Below, in pieces: positions 25,787 through 34,475 of a stretch of 64,000 bases of DNA. Positions within the stretch are counted from its first letter, which is position 1. Every line of letters starts with the position of its first letter. The position numbers and the translations under genes were made by a program. Below the pieces are notes generated by a model, which saw only the letters and a list, made by a program, of their open reading frames with translations, was not told the origin of the DNA and ran no database searches. Source of the stretch: Streptomyces sp. NBC_00273 (GTDB taxonomy: Bacteria > Actinomycetota > Actinomycetes > Streptomycetales > Streptomycetaceae); the NCBI RefSeq assembly GCF_036178145.1, contig NZ_CP108067.1:8633001-8697000 (forward strand), read 5' to 3'.

Positions 25787-26457
25787 ACGAGAACCACGTC
25801 TTACGACTCACGGGCATCTGCGGCATCGCGGCGGGCACACTCGCCGCCGTCGCCGTACCGCTGTACTTCGTCCACTCCGGACCGCCGCCCGCCGGCAACG
25901 TCCTGGCCCGGATCCTCCTCAACCTCCTGACGTGCGCGGCCCTGCTCGTCTTCCTCGCGGGCCTGCGCCACGTCATCCGCGGCGCGGGCTCCGCCTTCGC
26001 CTGGCCGGCCACCGTGGTCCTCGGCGCCGGACTGGCCTACGTGACCATCACCCTGGTGGCCGCGTCCGTCGAGGCGGGCATCGTCCTGGAGAACCCCGGC
26101 GGGCGCCTCGACCCGACCGTGGACGGCCCGCTGGCCCACGCCAACATGCTGCTGCACGGCTCGGCCGCCCGGCTGCTGACGGCGGTCCTCCTCACCGCTG
26201 CCGGGTACGCGATCCTGCGCGCCGGGGTCCTGCCGCGCTGGACGGGGTACACGGCCCACGCCGTCGCCGCGGTCAACCTCGCCTTCGTCCCCTCACTGTT
26301 CTTCGGGACGGACGCCGCCCGCTTCTACAGTGCCGTGGGCTGGGGCAACACGGCACTGACGGCCGCCCTGCTCGTCTACTGGGCCTTCGCCGTCGGGATC
26401 GCCCTGCTGCGGCGCACCTCGCCGGCCCGTCTGCGGGCGGCGGCCCTGCCCGGCTGA
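25783..26457 (+). CDS. Six-helix membrane protein with early TTA codon
   Basis: 224 aa with about six membrane helices (from GICGIAAGTLAAVAVPLYFV to ALTAALLVYWAFAVGIALL). No family recognised; similar proteins are annotated only as integral membrane proteins. The start ATG 25783 overlaps the TetR stop (ATGA). Leu7 is TTA (25801-25803), so translation would depend on the bldA tRNA in Streptomyces. Probably repressed by the adjacent TetR. Confidence 0.8.
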   Translation: MNENHVLRLTGICGIAAGTLAAVAVPLYFVHSGPPPAGNVLARILLNLLTCAALLVFLAGLRHVIRGAGSAFAWPATVVLGAGLAYVTITLVAASVEAGIVLENPGGRLDPTVDGPLAHANMLLHGSAARLLTAVLLTAAGYAILRAGVLPRWTGYTAHAVAAVNLAFVPSLFFGTDAARFYSAVGWGNTALTAALLVYWAFAVGIALLRRTSPARLRAAALPG

Positions 26458-26469
26458 TGCGGCCGCGGC

Positions 26470-27948
26470 TCAGCCGCGGCGGGCGATCGCGGCCACGTCC
26501 AGCGGGGTCCGCAGCGGCCGCCGCGGGGTGGTCAGCGCGATGGGCCGGCGGAACCCGCCGGACCGGGCGATCTCCTGAACGGTGAGGCGCAGCCCCTCCT
26601 GGAAGTCGCCCATGGTCCGGCGGGCCGCCGGGGTGTCGACGTAGATCGAGTTCATGTGCATCCCGTCCGTGTCCCGCTGGAACCACGAACAGGCCCCGTT
26701 GGCACGCGCCGACCACACGTGGGTGGTGGGCCGCCACTCGTCGTGGCGCTCGGCCCCGGGACACTTGCGCATGTCGATGTAGGAGAAGAAGTTGACCGGA
26801 TACGGCCAGGAGCGGGCGGCGAACTCCTCGGGCGCCAGCAACTGCCACGCCCGGACGAACGGCACGTCGAGATGGCTCATCATCTCGCTGAAGCCGGCCC
26901 GGACGGAGGCCATGACCTGGGTGAAGTCCCGGCCGGGCGAGGCGTCGAACTCGATGGGCAGGGTGTTGACGAACCAACCCACCGAATGCGCCCAGGTGTC
27001 CCGGCCGCGCTCGCTGACCGGCATGAAGCCGCGGTAGACGCCCGGGCCGCCGGCCTCGCGCAGGCAGACGGCGACCGAGGCCAGCACCCCCATGAACGGC
27101 TTGCCGCCGGCCGCCAAGCACGTCTTCTCGAACACCTCGGCCTCGGCGGCGTCCAGGAGGGTGGAGGACTCGTTGACGATCGGGTACATCCGGCCCGGCT
27201 CGACACCGAGGTCGAGGGGGAAGCGCGGGAAGAACTCGCCGGCCTGCCCCATGAACGCCTTCCAGTAGCCCAGGCGTTCGTCGCTCGCGTCGATGGACAG
27301 GTAGCGGCGGCGCTGCTCCTCGGCGAAGTCGAGGTAGCTGGGTGCGGGCGGCAGTTCGGCGCCCTCGCCGCGGCATAGGGCCTCGTAGCCGAGGGACACC
27401 TCGCGGGCCACGATCGGCATCGACATGCCGTCGCAGACGATGTGGTCGAAGGCGAGGTAGACCGTAGCGGACTCCTCGCGTTCCACCGCACCCATGATGA
27501 ACAGCGGCCAGGAGAGGGTGTCGATGCTCCGCTTGAACCGCTCGACGAGGAAGTCGCGCAGCAGGTCGGAGGTTTCGAAGGCGCCCACCTGCTGCGGTTC
27601 GAGGGTCAGTCCTGCGGGGTCGAACGGCTCGCAGGCCACCTCGCCGGCCAGGCGGCGGAAGGCGCACCGCAGGACCTCGTGCCGCTGCACGAAGGAGAGC
27701 AGGGACTGTGCCAGGGCCTGCTCGTCCAGCCGTCCGGTCACTTCGAAGGTCACCGCCACCCAGGACGCGACCGGGTCGTCGGCGGCCCTGCTCTCCTCGG
27801 CGACGGTGAAGTGCTTGTCCTGGTTGAAGGACGCCTTCCTGTTCACCGGGTCACCCGTGTCGGCGGCCTCTACCGCCGTGGACCTGAGCCGCCACTCGAC
27901 CACCCGGCCAGGTGCCATGTGGTGCATCTCCAGAGGAAACTGCCGCAT
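26470..27948 (-). CDS. Stand-alone condensation-domain acyltransferase
   Basis: 492 aa, the size of one NRPS condensation/PapA-type domain and nothing else: no adenylation or carrier domain. The catalytic motif HHxxxDG appears as D168-H169-IVC-D173-G174, so the general-base second His and the Asp are kept while the first His is Asp. Further family features are FMGVLASVAVCLREAGG, VGWFVNTLPIEFDASP (SVGWFVNTLPI is the 'VGxFVNT' motif) and PYPVNFFSYID. It would join an acyl donor to an amine or alcohol acceptor. No NRPS lies nearby. ATG 27948 has AAGGGA upstream. Confidence 0.87.
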   Translation of the reverse strand: MRQFPLEMHHMAPGRVVEWRLRSTAVEAADTGDPVNRKASFNQDKHFTVAEESRAADDPVASWVAVTFEVTGRLDEQALAQSLLSFVQRHEVLRCAFRRLAGEVACEPFDPAGLTLEPQQVGAFETSDLLRDFLVERFKRSIDTLSWPLFIMGAVEREESATVYLAFDHIVCDGMSMPIVAREVSLGYEALCRGEGAELPPAPSYLDFAEEQRRRYLSIDASDERLGYWKAFMGQAGEFFPRFPLDLGVEPGRMYPIVNESSTLLDAAEAEVFEKTCLAAGGKPFMGVLASVAVCLREAGGPGVYRGFMPVSERGRDTWAHSVGWFVNTLPIEFDASPGRDFTQVMASVRAGFSEMMSHLDVPFVRAWQLLAPEEFAARSWPYPVNFFSYIDMRKCPGAERHDEWRPTTHVWSARANGACSWFQRDTDGMHMNSIYVDTPAARRTMGDFQEGLRLTVQEIARSGGFRRPIALTTPRRPLRTPLDVAAIARRG

Positions 27949-28110
27949 TCCGTCATCCCTTCGCCCCCGAGTCAACCCCCAGGCCCTAACGACCCCCGGC
28001 CCGGGGAGGTGACGAATTCACTCGGGACGGCCGGGACGGGGCGGGATCGGGCGGGGCTTCAGCGGGAGTTCACGGGGAGTTCGGGGCGACGACGCCCGGC
28101 CATCGCCTCC

Positions 28111-28350
28111 TCAGCGGGGCGGCCGGGCCGCGACCGCGGCGTCGAAGGGGGTCCAGCCGTCGAACTCCTTCGAGGCGCAGTCGGGCCGCCACCCCCGGGC
28201 CCGGGCCGCTTCCACCAGGGCCAGGGCGGTTCCGGGTTCGTCTAGGTTCAGGCTCCCGCCGTCGATCCGGGCGACCTCTCCGGACCGCCCCAGATGGCCG
28301 CTCGGGGAGAACCTCCCGGGGAAGCGAACGGATGAACCGCCCCGGAGCGC
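28111..28350 (-). pseudogene. Orphan C-terminal coding fragment without a start
   Basis: A frame with protein-like content ends at TGA 28111-28113: RIDGGSLNLDEPGTALALVE and GWRPDCASKEFDGWTPFDAAVAARP. Reading upstream, no ATG, GTG or TTG is found before an in-frame stop near 28380, inside the ABC permease gene, apart from one internal GTG that would leave only 34 residues. It looks like the surviving end of a gene cut by the neighbouring permease. The rest of the 27949-28354 gap (27949-28110) shows no gene, only short GGACGGGGCGGGA-type repeats. Confidence 0.45.
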
Positions 28351-28354
28351 CGCC

Positions 28355-30661
28355 CTATTCGGTGTGCAGGGCCGACGCGATCGTCATCCGGGCCGCCGAC
28401 CGGGCCGGCACCAGTGCACCGAGGACGGCGATCGCGACCCCCGCCAGCAGCAGGCCGGCCACGAGCGGTGCGTCCCACACGTCCTTCATCGACTCCGGGA
28501 AGCTGACCACCCCGACGTGGTCCACGATCAGCCGGTGCGCGATCAACCCGAGCGGGACACCGAGCAGCCCGCCGACCGCGCCCACGCCCGCCACCGAGGT
28601 CACGGTCATCGCCACGACCTGCCGCGGCGTCATCCCGATCGACTTGAGCATGCCGAGGTCCCGGCGGCGCTCCCGGACGCTCAGGAGGACCGTGTTGAAG
28701 ACGCCGAGCGCCGCCACGGTGCTCAGCAGGACGGTGAACACCGAGGAGAAGGCGACGACGGTGACGGTGGCGGCGTTGCGGGCGTCCAGCACCGATACGC
28801 GCAGGTCGGGATCGACCGCCTCGGCCGCTTCCACGTACGCCGGCACGTCGGCCCCGGCTGCGAGGCGCACCTCGTACTCGGCGGCGCGGGCCTCCGGTGA
28901 CAGCTGGAGGAAGGTCTGCCAGGTGGCGTCCAGGGCCCGCGCGTTGCTCTCCACGAGCTCGCCGACGACGGTTGCCGCCACCTGTCTGCCGTTCATCGCC
29001 AGGGTGACCCGGTCGCCGAGCTCCAGCCCGTTCTGGGTCAGGAAGGCGGGCCCGGCCGTGATCTCGCCGGCCGCCCGTGCCTCCCGCCCCCTGGCGATCC
29101 GGCCCGCGGCCGCGGGGTCGTCCCCGCGGTAGAAGTTGGCGTAGACGGGGCGGAGCTGCCCGACCAGGCTCACCTGGGCCAGCCCGCGGGCCCGTACCGC
29201 CGTCGCGCCGGGCAGGGACCGCAGCCGTTCCTCGGTCGGGCCGTCGCCGAGCACCGGAGCGGGCCGGTCGTTGAGCGGCCCGCCCGCCTCCACGTGGATC
29301 CGGGTACCGTCGCCCCGGCCGGCCTCGCCGAACGCGAGCATCGTGCTGGTCAGGCCGGTCGCCAGGGTCACCGTGGTGACGCCGAGGACGATGGCCGCCA
29401 TGGTCATCAGGGTGCGTCCGGGCCGGGCGAACGGCTGGCCGAGGCCCAGGCTGACCGGACGCGGCAGCCGGGTGCCGCCGAGCAGGCGCTGCACGCGCAG
29501 GCCCCGCCCGGTCCGCGGGGCGCCGCCGGCGCTGATCGCGCGGGCCGCCGGCAGCCGGTGCGCCCGCAGCGCGGGAACCAGGGCGGTGAGCAGGACGAGG
29601 GCGGGCATCCCCAGCAGGCAGACGACGGACACCCACGCACCGACGTCGCCGATGGCGGCCCGGCCCGTCTCGATGCCGGAGAACGCGACCCGAAGGACGG
29701 GCACGGCCAGTGCGTTGCCGAGCAGGGTGCCGAGGACGGCGCCGACGACCGCGGGCACGGCCAGCATCGTCAGGTACACGGCGACGACCTGGTTCGGGGT
29801 GAAGCCCAGTGCCTTGAGCACGCCGATGTGCCGGTACCCGGACACCACCGCCCCGCTGACGACGTTCCCGACGATCAGGGCGGACACCAGGAGGCCGAGC
29901 ACACCGAACAGCGTCATGAAGGGGAGGTAGGCACCGGCCAGGGCCGAGAAGGCCTGCTGGAGGGCGAGATGGGTCTGTGTGCCGGTCAGCGACCCTTCTG
30001 GCAGTTCGGCGGTCGCCCCGGCCAGCGCGGCGGCCAGCTGGGCGTCCGTGGAGGAGCGCGTGAAGCGGTAGAGCATCTGCGCGGCGGACGGACGCAGCGC
30101 GGTCATCTGCTCGGGCGAGACCCAGGCGCCCGCCGACCTGCTCGCGGCGGCCGCGAACCCGACGACGGTCAGCGGGGCGGAACCGGGGACCTCCAGCCTG
30201 GTCCCCAGGAGTCGGGGTCCGGGCGAGCCGGTCGAGTACCAGCCGATGACGATCTCGCCGGGCGCGGTCGCCCAGTGGCCCTCCAGGAGCTCGATCCGGT
30301 CCACCGGGCCCCCCGGGTCGGCCCGCCCCACCACCGTGAGGGAGCCGCCGGCCATCCACAGCCAGCCTGCGGGAACGTCCAGGACGGCCTGCTCGAACGG
30401 CCCGGCCGCGGCCGCCACCCCGGGGCGGTCGGCGGTCTTCGCGAGCTGCTCCGGCGACGCCTTCGCCGTGTCGAAGGTCGCCACGGTGTGCGGGCCGCAC
30501 TGGGCGGCGTACGCCCTGTCGAAGGGGCTGGAAGCGGCGTCGAGCAGCCCCAGTGCGAGGAGGACGGTCGTGGTCGAGCAGAGCACGACGAGTCCGATGA
30601 CGAAGGTCTGGAGCCTGCGGCGCCGCACGGCTGCGCGCGAGGCCCGCCACACGGCGCTCAC
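28355..30661 (-). CDS. MacB/FtsX-type ABC transporter permease
   Basis: 768 aa with two FtsX modules: N-terminal helix, ~200-residue extracellular region, three helices ending near residue 370 (GYRHIGVLKALGFTPNQVVAVYL), then a second helix, extracellular part and three terminal helices with VRERRRDLGMLKSIGMTPRQVVAM. This is the layout of large actinobacterial exporters of antimicrobial peptides or lipids. GTG 30661 overlaps the stop of the ATPase gene (GTGA). Upstream and divergent lies a two-component system, typical of inducible peptide-resistance modules. Confidence 0.92.
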   Translation of the reverse strand: MSAVWRASRAAVRRRRLQTFVIGLVVLCSTTTVLLALGLLDAASSPFDRAYAAQCGPHTVATFDTAKASPEQLAKTADRPGVAAAAGPFEQAVLDVPAGWLWMAGGSLTVVGRADPGGPVDRIELLEGHWATAPGEIVIGWYSTGSPGPRLLGTRLEVPGSAPLTVVGFAAAASRSAGAWVSPEQMTALRPSAAQMLYRFTRSSTDAQLAAALAGATAELPEGSLTGTQTHLALQQAFSALAGAYLPFMTLFGVLGLLVSALIVGNVVSGAVVSGYRHIGVLKALGFTPNQVVAVYLTMLAVPAVVGAVLGTLLGNALAVPVLRVAFSGIETGRAAIGDVGAWVSVVCLLGMPALVLLTALVPALRAHRLPAARAISAGGAPRTGRGLRVQRLLGGTRLPRPVSLGLGQPFARPGRTLMTMAAIVLGVTTVTLATGLTSTMLAFGEAGRGDGTRIHVEAGGPLNDRPAPVLGDGPTEERLRSLPGATAVRARGLAQVSLVGQLRPVYANFYRGDDPAAAGRIARGREARAAGEITAGPAFLTQNGLELGDRVTLAMNGRQVAATVVGELVESNARALDATWQTFLQLSPEARAAEYEVRLAAGADVPAYVEAAEAVDPDLRVSVLDARNAATVTVVAFSSVFTVLLSTVAALGVFNTVLLSVRERRRDLGMLKSIGMTPRQVVAMTVTSVAGVGAVGGLLGVPLGLIAHRLIVDHVGVVSFPESMKDVWDAPLVAGLLLAGVAIAVLGALVPARSAARMTIASALHTE

Positions 30662-31368
30662 GCGGTCGCCTCCAGCGCGCTCTGCCGGGCGACCCGGCCG
30701 TCGGCGACCTCGACCAGGCGGCTGGCGCAGCGGGTGGCCAACTGCGGGTCGTGCGTGACGATCAGCAGGGTCTGGCCGATCTGGTTGAGGTCGATCAGCA
30801 GGTCCATCACCTGCTCGCCCGACCGGCTGTCGAGGGCGCCGGTCGGTTCGTCGGCCAGGAGCAGCGCCGGACGGTTCATCAGGGCGCGGGCCACGGCGAC
30901 CCGTTGGCGCTCGCCGCCGCTGAGCGTCGCCGGATAGTTGTTGCGGCGGTCGGCCACACCGAGCTCGTCGAGCAGCTCCAGGGCCCGGCGGCGGGCCTGC
31001 CGGGCCGGGGCGCCCGTCAACTGGGCGGCCAGCGCCACGTTGTCCAGGACCGGCAGGTCGTCGATCAGGTTGAAGAACTGGAAGATCATGCCGATGTGCC
31101 GGCGCCGGAAGAGCGCCAGCCCGGTCTCGTTCAGCCCGCCGAGGTCCTGGCCCTGCACCTCGACGGTGCCCGAGGTCGGCCGGTCGAGCCCGGCCACCAT
31201 GTTGAGCAGCGTGGACTTGCCGCAGCCGGACGGGCCCATCACGGCCACCGCATCCCCGGCGCGGATCTCCAGCGACAGGCCGTCCAGGGCCTTCGCGTCG
31301 CCGTACTCCTTGTGCACACCGTCCAGCCGTACGACGACCTGCCGCGCAATGTCATGATCACTTGTCAT
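30658..31368 (-). CDS. ABC transporter ATP-binding protein (LolD/MacB type)
   Basis: 236 aa. Walker A GPSGCGKST, Q-loop IFQFFNL, signature LSGGERQR, Walker B LLLADEPTGALD and H-loop THD all present. The LSGGERQRVAVARAL/ADEPTGALDS combination marks the MacB/LolD/FtsE exporter branch. It overlaps the permease gene by four bases and is divergent from the histidine kinase gene, sharing the 31369-31502 intergenic region. ATG 31368. Confidence 0.95.
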   Translation of the reverse strand: MTSDHDIARQVVVRLDGVHKEYGDAKALDGLSLEIRAGDAVAVMGPSGCGKSTLLNMVAGLDRPTSGTVEVQGQDLGGLNETGLALFRRRHIGMIFQFFNLIDDLPVLDNVALAAQLTGAPARQARRRALELLDELGVADRRNNYPATLSGGERQRVAVARALMNRPALLLADEPTGALDSRSGEQVMDLLIDLNQIGQTLLIVTHDPQLATRCASRLVEVADGRVARQSALEATA

Positions 31369-31502
31369 GGCTCGAACCTAAGGCGGGGCCCGCGGTCATG
31401 GCGTCGGCCCCCGGATGTAACCGTACGGGCAGGTCATCCTGGGGATGTATGCCGGCCGTCCGGCACAATGGCGTCCAGGCTTACGGGGCGGGGGAGTTCG
31501 AG

Positions 31503-32354
31503 GTGGGGACGGTCATCGCCGCGGTCGCGGCCTGTGTGTCCGCGGCAGCGGCCGGTGCGCTCGGCGTGGCCCTGCTGCGCGCCCGGCACAGCCACCGCGT
31601 GGCGCTCGAGGAGCGCGGCTGGCTGCTGGAGCGGGAGCGCGAGGGCGCGGCCCGCAGCGCCGTCGACGCCGAACGGGCCAGGATCGCGGCGGAGCTCCAC
31701 GACATCGTCAGCCACAACGTGAGCCTGATGGTGGTCCAGGCCGGGGCCGCCCGCGAGGTGCTCGCCACCCTGCCAGAGGAGGCCGCGGCGGCGATGGGCG
31801 CCGTGGAGACGGCCGGGCGGAACACGATGACCGAACTGCGGCACCTGCTGGGCCTGCTCGCCCCCGCCCAGGACGGCGCGGACGAACCGTACGAGGCCCC
31901 GGCCACCGCCCGGTTGGCGCCGCAGCCGAGCCTCGCCCGGCTGAGCCCGTTGATCGACCGGTTCGCTTTCGCCGGGCTGCAGGTGGAGGTACGGATATCC
32001 GGGGAGCCGCGCCCGCTCCCGGCCGGGATCGACGTCACGGCGTACCGGATCATCCAGGAGGCGCTCACGAACGCGCTCAAACACGGGGACGGGGGCAGGA
32101 CCGAGGTGACCGTGCGGTACCAGGAACACGCGCTGCGCGTAGAGGTGTTGGGCGGCGGACCCAGCGTGCTGACGGGGCACGCGCCCGCAGCGGCATCCGC
32201 CGGGGGCCGGGACCGGCCGAAGGCCGAGGGCACCGGTCGCGGGCTGCTCGGCCTGCGCGAGCGCGTCGCCGTCTACGGGGGCGACCTCGACGCCCGCCGC
32301 CGCCTCGGCGGCGGCTACCGGGTGCGCGCCCGGATCCCGCTGGAGCGGCCGTGA
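31503..32354 (+). CDS. Sensor histidine kinase (HisKA_3)
   Basis: 283 aa. One N-terminal membrane helix (TVIAAVAACVSAAAAGALGVALL) and no real extracellular domain, so an intramembrane-sensing type. Dimerisation/phosphoacceptor: ARIAAELHDIVSHNVSLMVVQAG (His66). ATPase: AYRIIQEALTNALKHG and GTGRGLLGLRERVAVYGG. GTG 31503 is chosen because GGGGGAG lies six bases upstream; the frame open to 31362 also has ATG 31449. It overlaps the response regulator by GTGA. With the divergent ABC exporter it forms a typical resistance or envelope-stress module. Confidence 0.92.
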   Translation: MGTVIAAVAACVSAAAAGALGVALLRARHSHRVALEERGWLLEREREGAARSAVDAERARIAAELHDIVSHNVSLMVVQAGAAREVLATLPEEAAAAMGAVETAGRNTMTELRHLLGLLAPAQDGADEPYEAPATARLAPQPSLARLSPLIDRFAFAGLQVEVRISGEPRPLPAGIDVTAYRIIQEALTNALKHGDGGRTEVTVRYQEHALRVEVLGGGPSVLTGHAPAAASAGGRDRPKAEGTGRGLLGLRERVAVYGGDLDARRRLGGGYRVRARIPLERP

Positions 32355-33121
32355 CCACGCCGGACGTACCGGCCACGCCGGACGAGACGGCCGTGCCCGT
32401 GCCCGCACCCGCGCCCCGTGTGGTGATCGCCGACGACCAGGACCTGGTCCGGACCGGCTTCCGGCTGATCCTGACCGCCCGCGGGATCGACGTGGTCGGC
32501 GTCGCCGCCGACGGCGTGGAGGCGGTCGCCGCGGTGCGCCGACTGCGCCCCGACGTCGTCCTCCTGGACATCCGGATGCCGAACATGGACGGCCTGGAGG
32601 CCGCCCGCCGCATCCTCGCGGAAGCCCCGTACTGCCGGGTGATCATGCTGACCACCTTCGACCTCGACCAGTACGTGTACGCCGCCCTCGCCGCCGGGGC
32701 CAGCGGCTTCTTGCTCAAGGACGTCACCCCCGAGCACCTCGCCGCCGCCGTCCGCCTGGTCAGCACGGGCGACGCGCTGCTCGCCCCGTCGATCACCCGC
32801 CGCCTGGTGGAGCGTTGCGGCCCGGGCGCGGCCGTACCGGACCCCGCCGCGGCGGACGCCGCCCGGCAGGAGCTGGCCGCGCTGACCCCGCGCGAGCGCG
32901 AGGTGCTGACCCTGATGGGGCACGGGCTCTCCAACGCCGAGCTGGCCCGCGAGTTCACGCTGAGCGAGGCCACGGTGAAGACCCATGTGGCCCGCATCTT
33001 CGCGAAGTTGTCGCTGCGCGACCGGGCCCAGGCCGTCGTCCTCGCCTACGAGACGGGCCTGGTGACCCCCGGCTCGGTCACCGCTCCGCGTCCGGGACCC
33101 CCTCCGGCGCCCGCAGGGTGA
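32351..33121 (+). CDS. NarL/LuxR-family response regulator
   Basis: 256 aa. Receiver domain residues 23-140 with ADDQ, phosphoacceptor D73 in VVLLDIRMP, and K in FLLKDV. C-terminal LuxR HTH: LTPREREVLTLMGHGLSNAELAREFTLSEATVKTHVARIFAKL. A ~20-residue Pro/Val extension precedes the receiver. GTG 32351 overlaps the kinase stop. Likely target is the divergent ABC exporter operon. Confidence 0.95.
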   Translation: MTTPDVPATPDETAVPVPAPAPRVVIADDQDLVRTGFRLILTARGIDVVGVAADGVEAVAAVRRLRPDVVLLDIRMPNMDGLEAARRILAEAPYCRVIMLTTFDLDQYVYAALAAGASGFLLKDVTPEHLAAAVRLVSTGDALLAPSITRRLVERCGPGAAVPDPAAADAARQELAALTPREREVLTLMGHGLSNAELAREFTLSEATVKTHVARIFAKLSLRDRAQAVVLAYETGLVTPGSVTAPRPGPPPAPAG

Positions 33122-33137
33122 CGCGGCTGACGGACTG

Positions 33138-34475
33138 TCAGGGCACCAGTTCCAGCATCACGGCGCGCGGCAGCGAGGGGTTGCGCGCCGCTTCCTCCGC
33201 CACCCGCTGGTCCTCGTCGGCGAGCAGCCCGGTGATGGCCTCGGGCGGCAGCGCCGGGTGGGCCGCGGCCAGCGGCCTGGACGTACGGTCCGCCAGGCAG
33301 GCGAGCAGGGCCGGGCCGGTCGCGTGCGGGTGCTTGGCGACCTCCTTGAGCACCTTGCGCACACCCGGTCGGTGCTGCGTCAGGTACTCCAGCAGCGGAC
33401 CGGACGCGTCCGGGTTGGCGGCCACCGCGGCGAGGACCTGCACGCCGTGCCGCGCGACCATGGCCCGCAGCAGCTCCTCGGACAGGCCGGGGTGCCGCGC
33501 GACGGCCCTGACCACGGACGCGTCCGGATCGACCGCCAGCGCGTCGCGCAGCTGCGGGGGCAGGTCGCGCCGCTGCGCCACGAGCATCCGTACGGCCGCG
33601 TGGCGGGAGCCGGCCAGCTCGGCGAGTTCGGCCGGCGTGGCGGCGGATATCCGTGGCAGCGGGTTCCACGCCGCCCGGTCGCCGACGACGAGCTCGGCCA
33701 GCAGGTCGAACGGCACGTGCGGATTCTCCGCGACGGCGCGCCGTACCAGGATCTCCGGATCGGCGGCCAGGACGCGGATCAGCTCCTGGCCGATCCCGGG
33801 GTTGCGCGCGTACGCGGCCCGGACCCCGTAATTCGGGTCGGCGGCCAGTCGGGTGTAGAGCGCCTGTGGTAGATCGGTGCGCTCGGACAGCGCCCATTGC
33901 AGGGGAAGTTCGGGGTCTTCGGCCAGGGCGAGGACGGCTTCGAGCGGAGTGGTGGGGTTGAACGCCGCCGCGATGCGGACCCGGGGATCCGGGTGGCGAG
34001 CGAGGCGGGCGGTGACCGGTGACTCAGTCCATCGGGCCACGTCCTCCACCACCTCCACATCCGGGTCGGCGGCGAGCAGGTCCACGACGTCGGGCGGCAG
34101 GCCGGGGCAGGAAGCCAGCCTCCAGCGGATCTCGGCGTCCGGGTGGGCCGCGAGGAGGCGGGGCCATTCGGGGTGCCCGCGGCCCTCGTCGATCAGGGCG
34201 ATGGCCGCGTACGGCCAGGACATGGGATCCACGTCGGCGGCGGTGAGCGTCCCGCTGTAGGCGAGGGGCACGGCGGTGCTCCTGGCGTACGCGGCGAGCT
34301 CCAGCACCTGGTCACGGCGCAGATCGGTGCGGTCGGTCAGATCGTGGAGCAGTTCGTCGGCGTAGTCCCGGTCGGGGCAGGTCCCCGCCTCCTTCAGCGC
34401 GCGCGTCAGAAGTCGGTCGACCAGTTCGGGCGGCAGCGCCGGATTGGCTGCCAGTCCGCACAGAAGATGGTTCAA
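33138..34475 (-). CDS. Leucine-rich repeat variant (LRV) protein
   Basis: 445 aa built almost wholly of ~24-residue helical repeats of the form NPxLPxxLLxxLAADPDxxVRRAVAxNP, for example LPPDVVDLLAADPDVEVVEDVARW and GIGQELIRVLAADPEILVRRAVAENP. This is the LRV repeat, an alpha/3-10 solenoid used for protein binding. I place the start at TTG 34475: it has GGAGAG six bases upstream and overlaps the stop of the LysR gene (TTGA), implying coupling. The coupling to a LysR regulator is unusual; what it binds is unknown. Confidence 0.85.
   Translation of the reverse strand: MNHLLCGLAANPALPPELVDRLLTRALKEAGTCPDRDYADELLHDLTDRTDLRRDQVLELAAYARSTAVPLAYSGTLTAADVDPMSWPYAAIALIDEGRGHPEWPRLLAAHPDAEIRWRLASCPGLPPDVVDLLAADPDVEVVEDVARWTESPVTARLARHPDPRVRIAAAFNPTTPLEAVLALAEDPELPLQWALSERTDLPQALYTRLAADPNYGVRAAYARNPGIGQELIRVLAADPEILVRRAVAENPHVPFDLLAELVVGDRAAWNPLPRISAATPAELAELAGSRHAAVRMLVAQRRDLPPQLRDALAVDPDASVVRAVARHPGLSEELLRAMVARHGVQVLAAVAANPDASGPLLEYLTQHRPGVRKVLKEVAKHPHATGPALLACLADRTSRPLAAAHPALPPEAITGLLADEDQRVAEEAARNPSLPRAVMLELVP

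Noticed and set aside
28248..30650. 800-aa minus-strand frame
   Set aside because: Shadow of the ABC permease; low-complexity Arg/Gly/Pro content.
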